From Rhizoctonia solani (taxonomy: Eukaryota > Basidiomycota > Agaricomycetes > Cantharellales > Ceratobasidiaceae): a stretch of 64,000 nt of DNA. How positions within the stretch are numbered: the stretch's first letter is position 1; each line of letters begins with the position of its first letter. Location: the NCBI RefSeq assembly GCF_016906535.1, contig NC_057384.1, positions 558,001 through 622,000 on the forward strand, read 5' to 3'. A program made the translations under genes and the position numbers. Shown piece after piece: positions 21,512 to 33,475 of the stretch. Below the pieces are notes generated by a model. That model saw nothing but the letters and a program-made list of their open reading frames with translations, was not told the origin of the DNA and ran no database searches.

Positions 21512-22190
21512 ACAACTGAGTCATTCACCTAGTCAGAGTATGAGTATGACTTGCTTAGGACTGTGCTTCCTAAGACTTTGATTGATGGGTGGGAAGACAC
21601 AGATATGACTAGGATGGAATGTGACTGCTCTTGGGTTGAACTGCAATTAGTTAAAAATACAAACATCTAAATACATGACTCAGTCTATCAAGAAATGCTT
21701 GGCAGCCAATGAGCACTTAGAGTGAGTCATTCTGGTGGCAAGCAGAATGACTCATAAGCAGAATTTGCAGTGCCACTAGAAATTACTAAATAAGGAAAAC
21801 CTTAGTAATCTCATGAGAGGTATGACTCAACTAAGCTAGGAATAAGGTTCATTTCCCAAGTTAGAGCTAGTCATGTGATGAGCTAGATGTAAAGATATGA
21901 ATATAATGATTAGTAAGGTACTTGAGCCACATAGATAGAATCTTGTGAAGCTAATATCTCCATGAGATCTTATTGTATGAGCATGTGATGGGCAGCATTA
22001 GAATAAACAAAAGGAGCTCTATTGAACAATATGTAACACATACAGTCAATATGAGCATTACATAGAGTTATGACAGGAATAATGGAAAATAAGAGACAAA
22101 TGGCTATTAAATCAGAAAGTCAGATATATGCAGATTATAGTGGATGGTGAGCTGTAAATGAAATATTATGTAATACATAACAGCCACCCC
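21512..22190. other. Unassigned sequence between B0 and the D repeat
   Basis: AT-rich sequence with no gene recognised; the continuation of 2082-2341. It contains repeated GACTCA/GAGTCA motifs (GAGTCATTC, GTGAGTCATTCTGG, ATGACTCA) but no clear array. Confidence 0.35.
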
Positions 22191-23080
22191 TGTCATGACT
22201 GTCCTAGACGTCTGTAAGGACGTCAAGGAGGCGGGCGCTTGCGGCCGGGTAAGACTAAGTAAGAACCGCTTAAGGCAGTGGGCAAGCTACCTACGACAAC
22301 AACCAACTATACTACGGCAACCAAGCCTATAAGGGCAATGGCGAGCTAGCTAAGTACAACCAAGAAGTTGCTTAAGGCAACCTAAAACTAAGTAGCTAAG
22401 TATTTACTGGACCTGAGGTCCTTGTACAATGGGTAGATGCAACAAGAGGTAATTGACCTGGGTGTTACCATGGTTGGTTGGCCTCCTTATATATTACAGA
22501 GGTGAACTATTTACAAATATGTTATATGCAATACCATAACCAATAAGAACCCCGCTCTGCAGTCGGCCTTACTCATGCATACGTGTCACTTGACGTGTCA
22601 TAGTGACGTCATCAGGTGGAGGTGGCTACATGTGCTGAGGTAAGCATGGGTGGGGACGTGGCTTGGCGCTTAGTATAAGATATAAGCGCCGGGATCACGT
22701 GATCAAAAATGTTGTCTGTTTGACTTTGTTTAAAATCGAGAAAATGGGAATAAATTCCCTGGTATCGAGTGTGTCTATGACAATGACCCACTCCATTCTT
22801 TTCCATGAGTCCTGACCTAGTCAAGCCTCTAACACACTCATATTGCACATCAACATGACTGCAAGCATGCATATACTTGCACTTATGCACTCAGAACCTC
22901 CAAGTTCCCACATATAAGAGACTTATGGTTGGCATGGCTGGACTTAGTGATATTCTCTAAGTCCAGGTCACATGACCTCCCCCCTCCAGGCCTTTATCAA
23001 ATACTATACTAAACTACTACAGATTTGAGGTGGGGGGGATGACATAATCTCTTCTATAATAATATAATATTCAGACCTTG
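22191..23080. repeat. D repeat copy 1, left part, holding a solo LTR-A
   Basis: It starts TGTCATGAC, is interrupted at 22200-22782 and continues CCACTCC; 22850-23075 closely matches 35981-36220 (TGGCTGGACTTAGTGATATTC, GATGACATAATC). It continues at 30694 after the LTR-B insertion. The other copy ends GGTCATGACA, so the ends are a 10-bp inverted repeat starting TG and ending CA: an LTR or a TIR element. Confidence 0.6.
22200..22782 (-). repeat. Solo LTR-A
   Basis: 583 bp, antisense, TGTCCTAGACG to TCTATGACA; TSD ATGAC at 22195-22199 and 22783-22787. Confidence 0.92.
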
Positions 23081-23315
23081 TGTTACACTCCCTTGAAAGA
23101 TACCATTAGAATTGCCTGAATTTTCTCTTTTTTTTAGTATTTTTTACGGACTTATATCTTTACTTTTTCAATCACGTGATCTTGGCGCTTATTTTATGCC
23201 AAGATGCCATGCCAAGATGCTATGCCAAGGGTGCTTAGGAGAAATCCACACTTCTGCGCAGTCTGCAGCACACTTCTTATTTCATTTACATACTTCCTTT
23301 CTCATGCGCACAGAC
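23081..23315 (+). repeat. Old LTR-B, first fragment
   Basis: It starts TGTTACACTCCC. CpG sites are decayed (CCAAGATGCCATGCC instead of CCGAGATGCCGTGCC). The rest lies at 23904-23935 and 30382-30688. TSD CCTTG at 23076-23080 and 30689-30693 marks a single solo LTR. Confidence 0.85.
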
Positions 23316-23898
23316 TGTTGTAGACACAATCAATACCAGGGAATTTATTCCCATTTTCTTGAATTTAAACAAAATCAAACAGACAACATTTTCAATCACG
23401 TGACTTCAGCGCTTATATCATATGCTAAGCGCCAAGCCACATCCCCATCCGCGCTTAACCAGCATACGTAGCCACCTCCACCCATGACGTCACCATGACA
23501 TGTCAGTGACACGTACACATGAGTAAGGCCAACTGCAGAGCAGGGTTCCTATTGGTTATAGTTTTGCATATACTGTATTTGTAATTAGTCTACCTCTGTA
23601 ATATATAAGGAGGCCAACCAACCATGGTAACACCCAGGTTGATTACCTCTTGTTGCATCACACAACTGTACAAGGGCCTTATAGCCCAGTAACTTACTTA
23701 GTCCACACCTGTACTTGTTGCCTTAAGCGGCTTACTCAATGTAGATACTTAGTTTGCCATTGCCATTAGGGCTTTGGCCATTGTACTTAGTTAGTTCATT
23801 GTCATAGGGTACCCCACTGCCGCCTTAAGCGGTTTACTGTATTAGTTACATGGCCACAAGCGCCCGCACCCTCAACGTCCTTACCAATGTCTAGGACA
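23316..23898 (+). repeat. Solo LTR-A inside the old LTR-B
   Basis: 583 bp, TGTTGTAGACAC to CTAGGACA; TSD CAGAC at 23311-23315 and 23899-23903. Confidence 0.92.
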
Positions 23899-23903
23899 CA
23901 GAC

Positions 23904-23935
23904 CATGTAGATAGCGCCCCTATTGTTATATATAC
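23904..23935 (+). repeat. Old LTR-B, middle fragment
   Basis: 32 bp (CATGTAGATAGCGCCCC...TATAC) between the solo LTR-A and A4; it bridges the two outer fragments of the LTR-B. Confidence 0.8.
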
Positions 23936-24520
23936 TGTCCTAGACATCCGTAAGGACGTCAAGGGGGAGGGCGCTTGCGGCCGGATGTAACTAAGTGGAA
24001 ACCGCGTAAGGCGGTGGCAAGCTATCCTACAACGACAACCAGCTATACTACGGGGATTGAGGCCGTAAGGGCAATGACAAACTATGTAAGTACAACACAG
24101 AAGCCGCTTAAGGCGGTATAGGCTAAGTAACTAAGTAGGGTTTTACTGGGCTGTAAGGCCCTTGTACAATGTGGGATGCAACAAGAGGTAATTGACCTGG
24201 GTGTTACCATGGTTGGTTGGCCTCCTTATATATTCTACAGGTGCACTATTTACAAATACATTATATGCAATACCTAATCCAATAAGAACCCCGCTCCGCA
24301 GTCGGCCTTACTCATGCATACGTGTCACTGACGTGTCATAATGATGTCATTGAGTGGAGGTGGCTACGTGTGCTGAGGTAAGCGCGGGTGGGGACGTGGC
24401 TCGGCGCTTAGCGTATGATATAAGCGCCGAAGTCATGTGACTGAAAATATTGTCCGTTTGGCTTCGTTTAAATCCGAGAAAATGGGAATAAATTCCCTGG
24501 TATCAAGTGTGTCTACAACA
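23936..24520 (-). repeat. LTR-A, 3' LTR of A4
   Basis: TGTCCTAGACATCC to GTCTACAACA on the + strand, followed by CTGCCCCCCC (polypurine tract, antisense). Confidence 0.93.
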
Positions 24521-24523
24521 CTG

Positions 24524-27500
24524 CCCCCCCTCTAAGGGCCTTGGCAGTGCCAAGGGCCTTCTTCCTCATTTCTTCTTCATACTTCTTCAAAATTTTCCCC
24601 GCATTTTTGAGGTTCTCTTGGGGTTCCCACGTGTTTTCTTCTGGTCCATAGCCCTTCCATTTGACTCTGAAGAACCATTTTCCGCTCCTCTCTTCCATGT
24701 CCGTTATCCCTTCTACTTTGTATTCCTCTTCCCCGTCCACGGTGACTGGAGGGGGGCAATTCTTGAAGGCGCGCTTGTCATCCCTTTTGACCTTTGATAA
24801 TAGTCCCACATAGAAGACATCGTGGATGCGCATAGTTGGGGGGAGCTTGAGCCGGTACGCGCGGTCGGAGATCTTTTCAGAAACTTTGAAGGGTCCCAAG
24901 CGTTGTTCTGATAGTTTGGGACTCAGGGTTCTGAGGTTAACGTTCTTGGCATTGAGCCACACTTCCTCTCCTATTTTGAATGGGGTTGGGCTTCCTTCTT
25001 CCCCGGCGGTCATTCTTGCCTTAGATTGCCGGAGTGCTGCTTCCACTTCTTTCCATTGGGCTTCCATTGTCTGAGCTAGCTCATTGGCTTCCAGGACATC
25101 TGTTGGTACATTGGACGGGGTTAGGGAAGGTTCCCACCCATATAAGGCTTTGAACGGAGTTTTCCCTGTACTGCTATGTACGGCGTTGTTGTATGCAAAT
25201 TCCGCCATTGGGAGCCATCTTGTCCAGTCCTTTTGATTGATACTGGAGTAAGCCCTCAGGAAATGTTCAATAGAGGGGTTGACTTGTTCTGTTTGCCCGT
25301 TGCTTTGTGGGTGGTAAGCCAAAGAGAAGTGCGGGTCAATGCCTAACCGTTTGTAGAGTGCTCGTAGGAACTTGTTGTTGAAGACTCTGCCTCTGTCTGA
25401 GATTGTCTTCTCCGGCATTCCATGGCGTTTCCATACGTGCTCCAGGAACAGCTCTGCTAGCTTGGGTGCTTTGAGCTTTTTGGAGCATTTGACAAAGATT
25501 CCATATTTTGTGAAGCTATCTACTATGACTAGGATGGAGTTGTTGTTTCCTCCTTTGGTAGGTCTACGATCATGTCATAGGAGACGTGTTGCCATGGCCT
25601 GGAAGGAAGTTCAAGTGGTTGCGGAGGGACAGGGGCGTACTTGGGTTTTCTGATCCATTGACAGGTTTCACAGGAGTCCACGTGCCAGTAAGTGTTGGCA
25701 CAGATCCCGGGCCAATAGTAGTTTCTTGAGACCAGTTCCAAGGTTCGTTGTCTCCCTGGGTGTCCTGCTAAGGGGCTGTCATGGAATATGCGCAGCAGGT
25801 CTGTCCTCAGGGTTCCAACGTCAGGGACCACAATTTGCCCCTGGTAGAAGAGTAGTCCGGCCTCCATCTTGTAATCCTTGAATGCTCTTTTGATAGACGT
25901 TGGTGCCTTGGATTCATTCTGGAGGAATTGTAATATTTCCTCCAGGGATTTGTCTTGGTCTAGGCTAACCTTGATTTGGCACTGGAGCTCTTTTTCAGGT
26001 GTGACTAGTGCTACGTTGGCAAATACGGGGTTGGGGAGCATAGTTTGACTGGCAGGTGGTATGTCGGCATGATCCGATTGGCGTGAGAGTGCATCCGGCT
26101 TCCCCAATTGTTTACCAGGGCAATAGACAATTTGGAAGTTATATCCGGCCAGTAACAGGTGCCATCTGGCGTGACAACGGTTGAATGTACGGGACTCCTT
26201 CCAATACTCCAAATTACGGTGGTCCGTGAACACAGTGACAGGGTGTAGAGTTCCTTCTAAGAAGATACGCCAGTGTTCAAAGGACCGGATGATTGCTAGT
26301 AATTCCTTATCATGCGTGTCGTAATTCTGCTCTGCTCCCTTAAATGATTCTGACAGAAATCCTAGTGGGTGTAGGCGTCCGTCTCCCTGCCGTTGACTGA
26401 GTATGGAACCTAGAGCTGCGCCGGATGCATCCGTTTCAAGGAAGTATGGTTTACTGGGATCTGCGTGGCAGAGGACCGGGGCGTTGGTAATGGCATTTTT
26501 CAACCCTTGGAATGCTTCCTGTTCTTTGGTACCCCATTTCCACAGCGTGTCCTATTTGACCAGGTTGTGCAATGGTCTTGCCATGTGACTGAAGTTGGCA
26601 ACAAACCGGCGCAAGAAGTTGGCAAAGCCTAGGAATGATTGAACTTCTTTAACCTTAGTGGGCGTGGGCCAATCTTGTACAGCCTGGATCTTGAGCTTGT
26701 CCAAGCTGAAACCTTTGTCCAAAACAATGATTCCCAGGTATTCCACTGAAGTGATGTGGAAGGTACATTTGGATGCTTTACAGAACAATTGGTTTTCCAT
26801 CAACCAGCGTAGGACTTTGTGGACGTGCTGGGTGTGGGATGCGTCATCCTTGGAGTAGATCAGGATGTCATCAAGGTATATGATGACGCATACATTGAGC
26901 AGATCCTTGAACAAATTGTTCATAAAATGTTGGAATGAAGCCGGGGCGTTGGTCAGGCCAAAAGTCATGACAAGGGATTTGTACAGGCCGTACTTAGTGC
27001 GGAACGCGGTTTTCCATTCGTCACCTTCCTTAACACGGATGTTGTTGTAACCCCATCTTAGATCTAACTTGGTGAAGACCTTGGCACCACGGAGCTGGGC
27101 CATGAGGTTGTCTGGACGGGGCAACGGGTATACATTTTTCTTGGTCTGGTTATTAAGACAACGGTAGTCAACGACCAATTGGCGGGAGCCATCCTTTTTA
27201 GGTACAAACATGACTGGGGAGGTGATGGATGATTTACTGGGACGGATCTTCCCAGCTTGGAGTTTGTCCCTGAGCCAATCTTTAAGAGTAGCGGATTCTG
27301 CGTCGGTCATGCTATACAAGGGCAAGTTGAGGGGTCCTTCTTCTGTTAGCTCAATTCCAATATCGTAATGCCGGTGGGGAGGAAGCTTGTTGAATTCTTC
27401 TTCTCCAAATACCTTGGCGTATTGATGGTATTTGGGGGGTACTCCTTCAAGGGGTTTTTTGTCTGCTTCTTCCTCCTCGGCAATGGCCACGTGGTCGGGA

Positions 27501-27955
27501 GGTGCGTGAGGGAAGGTGAGAGTACGCATATTCCAATTGATTTCCGGGTTGTGTGCACCCAACCATTTCAATCCCAAGATGGCGGCGTGAGACCCCGTGT
27601 TACATATAAGGAAGGTCTTGGTCATTTTCTTGCCATCAAGGGAGAAGGTCAGGACTGCCTTCTTCCAGATTTTGCCAGCCTGGGGGCTCGACCCATCAAG
27701 CATGGTAACAGTGCGGGGATGTGGGAGGTCTATCAGAGGGAGGCAGAGTAGTTCCGCTGTGCGGGGGTGTAGGAATGAAGAGGTGGCGCCTGAATCTATC
27801 AGGACTTCTAAGTTGTCCGCTTGTTTCTCTGGTGTAATAGAAATGGTGAAAAGTGGGGAGATTCTATTCAAGCTACTCAATATATTACATATTTCTATAC
27901 AGCCAGAGTCCTTGGGGTCCTTGCGCGCGGCAGCAGGTACCCTTAGTCTTTTCCC
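24524..27955 (-). pseudogene. A4 pol (protease, RT, RNase H, integrase, chromodomain), one stop and one frameshift
   Basis: In order: protease LIDSGATSSFL and ILGLKWL; RT VDYRCLNNQTKKN and YLDDILIYS; RNase H ETDASGAALG, YDTHDKELLAI and TDHRNLEYW; integrase NSPLAGHPGR-type HHCC, VIVDSF-type core, SDRGRVF and QTEQVN; chromodomain EYKVEGITDMEER and WKGYGPEENTWEP. The frame is broken by TAG at about 26550 (LVK-stop-DT, where AAA is expected) and by a 1-bp deletion near 25550 (compared with A1 at DLPRDGNND). Pol is in the -1 frame relative to gag. Everything else is readable, so the loss looks recent. Confidence 0.92.
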
Positions 27956-29298
27956 AATTTGGGTCCAGACTCTTTGCCAACCTTGGCGGCTTCCTTCTTG
28001 ACGCCTTCCACCTTAGGCGTGGCTTTCCAGCCAGTTTGGCAATCCGCAAACTTATGCCCTGTTTTACCGCACTTGATGCAGAGGCCTTCAGCCCTGCGGC
28101 GGTTTTGTTCCTCCTTGGAGACAAAGTTGGGGTCACTGGAAAGGCGCCCTGGTCTTGTGGCCTGTTGGCCAGTACTTGCCCCCCTATTGGGGGTGGAAGA
28201 GTTTCCAGACTTACTACCCTTAGGCGGGTGGCTGGCGCGCTCCTCCCGGAGGGCGTTATCAATGACCAGAGCCGCATTCTGCAGCTCAAGGAGGGTGGTT
28301 GGGCGTTGTTTGCGGGTGGCAATGAGGCGGCTGACTTCCCAGTGTAGGCCGCGTGCAAATTGCCCATGGAGGGCGGCATTGTTCCAATCCAGGTCCATGG
28401 CAATGGTCCTGAATTTTGTGATGTACTCAGCGCAGGTGCCTGTCTGAGTAAGGTGGGCGATTTGCCGCTCTGCAGCCCTTGTGGCGTCCGGGTTCCCAAA
28501 TGCAGCCAGGAATTCCCTCCTGAAGTCCTCAACTGTTTGGATGATAGCCCTGTGGGACCCTAATTGGTCAAGGTGGGGGTGTGCCCATGCTCCTGCTGTA
28601 TCCTTCATGTTCATTAGAAGGAACAAAAGTACCTCCTGATCCGTTGGGAACATGCGCTGGTTGAGGTGGACCCATGCCATCATTCTTGTGAGCCATTGTC
28701 GTGACTCATTCCCAATTTTCCCCGTGTAAGCATTGGGGTGATCCACCTTGACCGGGGCTTGGTATGCAGCTACTGGAGCCGCTGGCTGAGGGGCAACAGG
28801 GGAGCGGAGCCTGATAGGCAAAGGTGGAGCAGGAGTTTGGACTCTTGGGGGGGCCCGGACAGGAGTTGGTTGGGCAAAGGTGATGGGGGGCTTGGTAGGG
28901 TTAGCCCAGGCAAGGAGGGGTGCACTAGGCGCTGGAAGAGGGTCGGCTTTGGGTAGGGGCCTGGGCGTGGCTTTGATTGCCGGTGGTTTCCGGTCTTCTG
29001 GTGTGTGGGGTTGGGGCCCATTGCCAGCCTCAATGCGAGTGAGGGTTTGGTCAACTGCTCCCATCCAGTCTTGGGCTTCCTTGTTGACTTCCTTGATCTC
29101 CTCGAGTTCCTGCTCAAGCCGGATGACTTGGTTTTGCAATCCCAGGAGGAGGGAGATTGCGCGGCTGAGGGATATTTCCCCGTAGACCTCTGGTTCAAGG
29201 CTCCCTGACTCATCGGCGGTTGCCTGAAGAGTGGGTCCCAACTCTCCTTGATCAAGAGGGGATTGGGGACGAGCGGTGCTCCGGGAACAGGTTGCCAT
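27943..29298 (-). CDS. A4 Gag, capsid-nucleocapsid protein
   Basis: I start it at the ATG of MATCSRSTARP (29296-29298); upstream codons are open but only a TTG could initiate. Predicted about 451 aa: an N-terminal coiled-coil-like stretch (LGLQNQVIRLEQELEEIKEV), a Pro-rich linker (about residues 95-190), a capsid region (QWLTRMMAWVHLNQRMF, FRREFLAAFGNPDATRAAER, YITKFRTIAMDLDWN) and a CCHC knuckle, CIKCGKTGHKFADC. It ends LGKD-stop with TTG GGA AAA GAC TAA, the same layout as family B. Confidence 0.92.
   Translation of the reverse strand: MATCSRSTARPQSPLDQGELGPTLQATADESGSLEPEVYGEISLSRAISLLLGLQNQVIRLEQELEEIKEVNKEAQDWMGAVDQTLTRIEAGNGPQPHTPEDRKPPAIKATPRPLPKADPLPAPSAPLLAWANPTKPPITFAQPTPVRAPPRVQTPAPPLPIRLRSPVAPQPAAPVAAYQAPVKVDHPNAYTGKIGNESRQWLTRMMAWVHLNQRMFPTDQEVLLFLLMNMKDTAGAWAHPHLDQLGSHRAIIQTVEDFRREFLAAFGNPDATRAAERQIAHLTQTGTCAEYITKFRTIAMDLDWNNAALHGQFARGLHWEVSRLIATRKQRPTTLLELQNAALVIDNALREERASHPPKGSKSGNSSTPNRGASTGQQATRPGRLSSDPNFVSKEEQNRRRAEGLCIKCGKTGHKFADCQTGWKATPKVEGVKKEAAKVGKESGPKLGKD
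27949..27955 (-). promoter_or_regulatory. Candidate -1 frameshift heptamer GGGAAAA, A4
   Basis: Read in the gag frame as G GGA AAA, then GAC TAA. Pol stays open in the -1 frame from here to the protease. Confidence 0.6.
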
Positions 29299-29791
29299 CT
29301 CATGGGGATATGAGCGGCCTTGGTGGGAAGTGGCGCGTTGGGAGGCGCGGGAGGAAGCGCAAGAGGGGGTGCATGACGTAATGGTGGGCGAGTAGGGGGG
29401 AATGGTGCCTGTAACAGGACTTATGGGTTGCTTTTTTGTTTGGGCGCTAAGAACTTGCGTCAACCGCCTAGCGTTGGACAGTCCCTATTGACCAATCAAC
29501 TGCCGTGTACGGGCGTGATGTGGAACGGGTTTTCTGCAAGCGGGTGGATCTGCTGACTAGTTCCGCTGACAAAGGGTGCGGTGACCGTGGTATGCGGACA
29601 ATTAGAACCCATCTGCCTTATAGCAATTCGGTACTACCTGGGGCCAACGCTAGTTTGATTATTGATAGCAAAAGGCAAGCCCAATCAGGTGATTTCCCTT
29701 GTGCTAGTACAGGGGGCCTTCTTGTTTGTTGGGTCTGAGTAGATGTGCTTGGTGGGCACGGTTTGCAACCGGCTTAAGGTTGATTACCTAG
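29299..29791 (-). other. A4 leader with primer-binding site
   Basis: On the - strand the bases after the 5' LTR are CTAGGTAATCAACCTT (29791 down to 29776). AGGTTGATTACCT in the 5' LTR, about 33 nt after the TATA box, is the exact reverse complement over 13 nt. It is unlike the family B site. Confidence 0.72.
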
Positions 29792-30376
29792 TGTCCTAGA
29801 CGTCTGTAAGGACGTTGAGGGGGAGGGCGCTTGCGGCCGGATGTAACTAAGTGGAAACCGCGTAAGGCAGTGGCAAGCTATCCTACAACAACAACCAGCT
29901 ATACTACGGGGATTGAGGCCGTAAGGGCAATGACAAACTATGTAAGTACAACACAGAAGCCGCTTAAGGCGGTATAGGCTAAGTAACTAAGTAGGGTTTT
30001 ACTGGGCTGTAAGGCCCTTGTACAATGTGGGATGCGACAAGAGGTAATCAACCTGGGTGTTACCATGGTTGGTTGGCCTCCTTATATATTCTACAGGTGC
30101 ACTATTTACAAATACATTATATGCAATACCTAATCCAATAAGAACCCCGCTCCGCAGTCGGCCTTACTCATGCATACATGTCACTGACGTGTCATAATGA
30201 TGTCATTGAGTGGAGGTGGCTACGTGTGCTGAGGTAAGCGCGGGTGGGGACGTGGCTTGGCGCTTAGCGTATGATATAAGCGCCAAAGTCACGTGACTGA
30301 AAATATTGTCCGTTTGGCTTTGTTTAAATCCGAGAAAATGGGAATAAATTCCCTGGTATCGAGTGTGTCTACAACA
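29792..30376 (-). repeat. LTR-A, 5' LTR of A4
   Basis: 585 bp, TGTCCTAGACGTC to GTCTACAACA. On the - strand it carries CACGTGAC, TATATAAGG and CAGGTTGATTACCTC. Confidence 0.93.
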
Positions 30377-30381
30377 TATAC

Positions 30382-30688
30382 AGCAGGAAAATCACTTGGA
30401 GACACCAAGTTGATTTTACCTTGTCCCATACTCACTTGAGGAGGATATCAGAAACTAGCTAAGTAGCTAGTTGCCAGTAGTATCAACCATTGACCCCTTT
30501 TTACTTAAACCTACCACACCTCCAGGGCTCTGCCCCCTCTGTCAACACAGTCAGTCCAGTAGCACCACCCTAAGCGGTTAGTATAGTAGTAGCCTAGATA
30601 GTAGATTAGTCAGCAGTGTCTTGTACTAGTTACAGCCTTAAGTGCCTGTCTCCACTAGCATGTACCCACCTTACAGTTGTGTACAACA
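30382..30688 (+). repeat. Old LTR-B, last fragment
   Basis: It reads from AGCAGGAAAATCAC to GTGTACAACA and completes 23081-23935. TSD CCTTG follows. Confidence 0.85.
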
Positions 30689-30693
30689 CCTTG

Positions 30694-30850
30694 CCTGCAG
30701 GCATTAACATTGGCCCACAGCTAGGGGGGTGGGGGGAGTGCAACATCCCCCAGCAACTTATATTATTAATATGTCACTGTGCATCATATATACTATATAT
30801 GTCTTTGACAGTGGATATATATGGTAATAACCCCTCCAGATATGGGTTAT
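30694..30850. repeat. D repeat copy 1, right part (truncated)
   Basis: It matches 36221-36377: TAGGGGGGTGGGGGGAGTGC followed by CAACATCCCCC, then a TA-rich stretch and CCCCTCCAGATATGGG. The G-run and C-run can form a hairpin. Truncated at about 30850. Confidence 0.65.
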
Positions 30851-30854
30851 AACA

Positions 30855-31161
30855 TACAGCAGGAAAATCACTTGGAGACCCCAAGTCAATTTTACCTTGT
30901 CTCTAATCACAGACAGGTTCAGTAGTCCAGCTAAGTAGTTGGAACCTCCAGAAGCATCACACTCACCCCTGCTCAGATAGACTTTCCACACCTCCAGGCC
31001 TAAGGCCCCTCCCTCATTGTAGTTAGATCAGTAGACATTGCCTTATGCAATCAGTATAGTTAGTAGCCTAGTCAGATAGCTTAGTCAGCATTACCTTGTA
31101 CTAGATACAGCCTTAAGCGCCCACCCCCTAGTGTGTACCCACCTTACAGTGGTGTACAACA
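30855..31161 (+). repeat. LTR-B 3' half fragment
   Basis: It runs from TACAGCAGGAAAATC to GTGGTGTACAACA. The left half is missing and the junction with the D repeat is unexplained. Confidence 0.75.
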
Positions 31162-31173
31162 TATATCATACAA

Positions 31174-32301
31174 TGTTACACTCCCTTAACATATACCACT
31201 GGAATTGCCTGAATTTTCTAATATTTCTACTATTTTTTCCAATCTTGTTATCTTATGTTTTTTGATCATGTGACCTTGGCGCTTATTATGCCAAGATGCC
31301 ACACCAAGACGCCATGCCAAGGGTGCTTAGGAGAAATCCATGCTTCTGTGCAGTCTGCAGCATGCTTCTCTTTTCACATGCATACTTCTTTTTCTCACAA
31401 GCTTTGATGTTATAACCTTCTTACCTATACCACCAAATTCGGACAATTTTTCTGATATTTCTACTATTTTTTACGAACCCTTTATCTTATGTTTTTCAAT
31501 CACGTGATCTCGGCGCTTATTATGCCAAGATGCCGTGCCAAGATGCCATGCCAAGGGTGCTTAGGAGAAATCCACGCTTCTGTGCAGCCCGCAGCACGCT
31601 TCTTATTTCCATTATATACTTCCTTTCTCACGTGCACAGACCATGTAGATAGCACCCCTTTATCTATATATACAGCAGGAAAATTGCTTGGAGACACCAA
31701 GTCAATTTTACCTTGTCTCTTACTCATTAGAGAAGGTAGTCAGCCAGCTAAGTAGCCGGCCCTCAGTAGTATCAGACACACTCACCCCACTTAGTTCACT
31801 CATCACACCTCCAGGCCTAAGGCCCCTTTGCCAAGTTCAGTAGTAGTAGACCGCCTTAAGCAGTGATAGGATAGCCTTAGATAGAAGATTAGATACTCAG
31901 TGTCTGTAGTAGTTACGGTCTTAAGCGCCTGCTACTAGCAAGTACCCACCTTACAGTGGAGTACAACATTTGACCACCTGTAGATAGTTCTCCTGTGTAT
32001 AAATACAAGGGGAAAATTGCTTGGAAACACCAAGTTGATTTTACCTTGTCTCATATCCATTGAGGAGGCACCACCAGCCAACTAAGTAGCCAGCCCCCAG
32101 TAGTACATTGTTAACCCCCCTACTTAACTCATCACACCTCCCAGCCCTAAGGGCCCCTTGCATTGACAGTGGATACCAGTAGGACGCCTTAAGCGTCATT
32201 AGTATAGCCTTAGGATAGATTAGATAAGCAGTGTCTGTAGTAGTATGGCCTTGAGCGCCTGCCCACTAGCAAGTAACCCACCTTACAGTGCAGTTACAAC
32301 A
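31174..32301 (+). repeat. Solo LTR-B, split by a second LTR-B
   Basis: Fragments 31174-31407 and 31974-32301, TGTTACACTCCC to GTTACAACA; TSD TACAA at 31169-31173 and 32302-32306. CpG-decayed. Confidence 0.88.
31408..31968 (+). repeat. Solo LTR-B nested in another LTR-B
   Basis: 561 bp, TGTTATAACC to GAGTACAACA; TSD TTTGA at 31403-31407 and 31969-31973. Confidence 0.92.
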
Positions 32302-32317
32302 TACAATAAGCGCCAAG

Positions 32318-33470
32318 TGTCCTAGACATCCTTTAAGGGGGCATCAAGGCAGTGGGCACTTGTGGCCATATGGATCTGAGTAAGAATGTTGTGCACCACT
32401 GTAAGGTGGGCACACGCTAGTGGGGTTGGGCGCTTAAGGCTGTACTACTACAAGCAATCACTGAACTAACTAACTACTAAGGCTAAACTACTTGCCACTT
32501 AAGGTGGACTTCTACTTCTATCTAATTACAAAGGGGCCGGAGGCCTGGGAGGTGTGGTGAGCGCAAGTAAGGGGTGACTACTGAACTACTGAGGGCCAGC
32601 TACTTAGCTGGCTGGGGTTCCTCCTCAATGGAATGAGACAAGGTAAAATTGACTTGGTGTCTCCAAGCAATTTCCCTGCTGTATATATAGACAAAGCACA
32701 CTATCTACATGGTCTGTGCGCGTGAGAAAAGAAGTACAAATGACAAATGAGAAGTATGCTGCGGGCTGCGCAGAAGCGTGGATTTCTCCTAAGCGCCCTT
32801 GGCATGGTATCTTGGCGCGGCATCTCGGCATAATAAGCGCCGAGATCACGTGATCAAAAAACATGAGATAAAGAGTCCGTAAAAAATAGTAAAAATAATA
32901 GAAAATTCAGGCAATTCTAATGGTATAACTTAGGAGGTTGTAACAAAGAACCACTTAAGGCAGTGTAGATGCTACCTACAACAACAACTACCTATACTAT
33001 GGTGACCAAGCCTGTAAGGGCAATGAGGAACTACCTAAGTACAATGGAGAAGCCGCTTAAGGCGGTGTAGCTAGTGACTTAGTAATTACTGGACTGTAAG
33101 GTCCTTGTACAAAGTGGGGATGCAACAAGAGGTAATTGACCTGGGTGTTACCATGGTTGGTTGGCCTCCTTATATTCTTCAAGCTATCTAATTACAAATA
33201 CAATTGTGTGGGAAAAGAAGCTAACTATATGTAATAAGAACCCTGCTCCGCAGTTGGCCTTACTCATGCATACATGTCACTGATGTGTCATGATGACATC
33301 ATAGGTGGAGGTGGCTACATATGCTGATTAAGTGCAGTTGGGGATGTGGCTTGGTGCTTAGCATATGGAATGAGTGCCAATGTCACATGATCAAAAATGT
33401 TGTCCAATTGCCTTTGTTTAAAATCAAGAAAATAGGAATAAATTCCCTTGGTATAAGTGTGTCTACAACA
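32318..33470 (-). repeat. Solo LTR-A, split by a solo LTR-B
   Basis: Fragments 32318-32386 and 32951-33470; TSD CCAAG at 32313-32317 and 33471-33475. It inserted into the + strand LTR-A that continues at 33476. Confidence 0.9.
32387..32945 (-). repeat. Solo LTR-B nested in LTR-A
   Basis: 559 bp, antisense, TGTTGTGCACC to GGTTGTAACA; TSD AAGAA at 32382-32386 and 32946-32950. Confidence 0.92.
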
Positions 33471-33475
33471 CCAAG

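Larger units (their letters stand above)
23936..30376 (-). mobile_element. Element A4, full-length family A Gypsy retrotransposon
   Basis: 6441 bp with 585-bp LTRs at 23936-24520 and 29792-30376; TSD TATAC at 23931-23935 and 30377-30381. Gag is open; pol has one stop and one frameshift. LTR differences are numerous and mostly CpG transitions. Confidence 0.95.

Noticed and set aside
28770..29303. 177-codon frame overlapping A4 gag in another frame
   Set aside because: Proline/serine-rich shadow of the gag linker; no motif and no start context.
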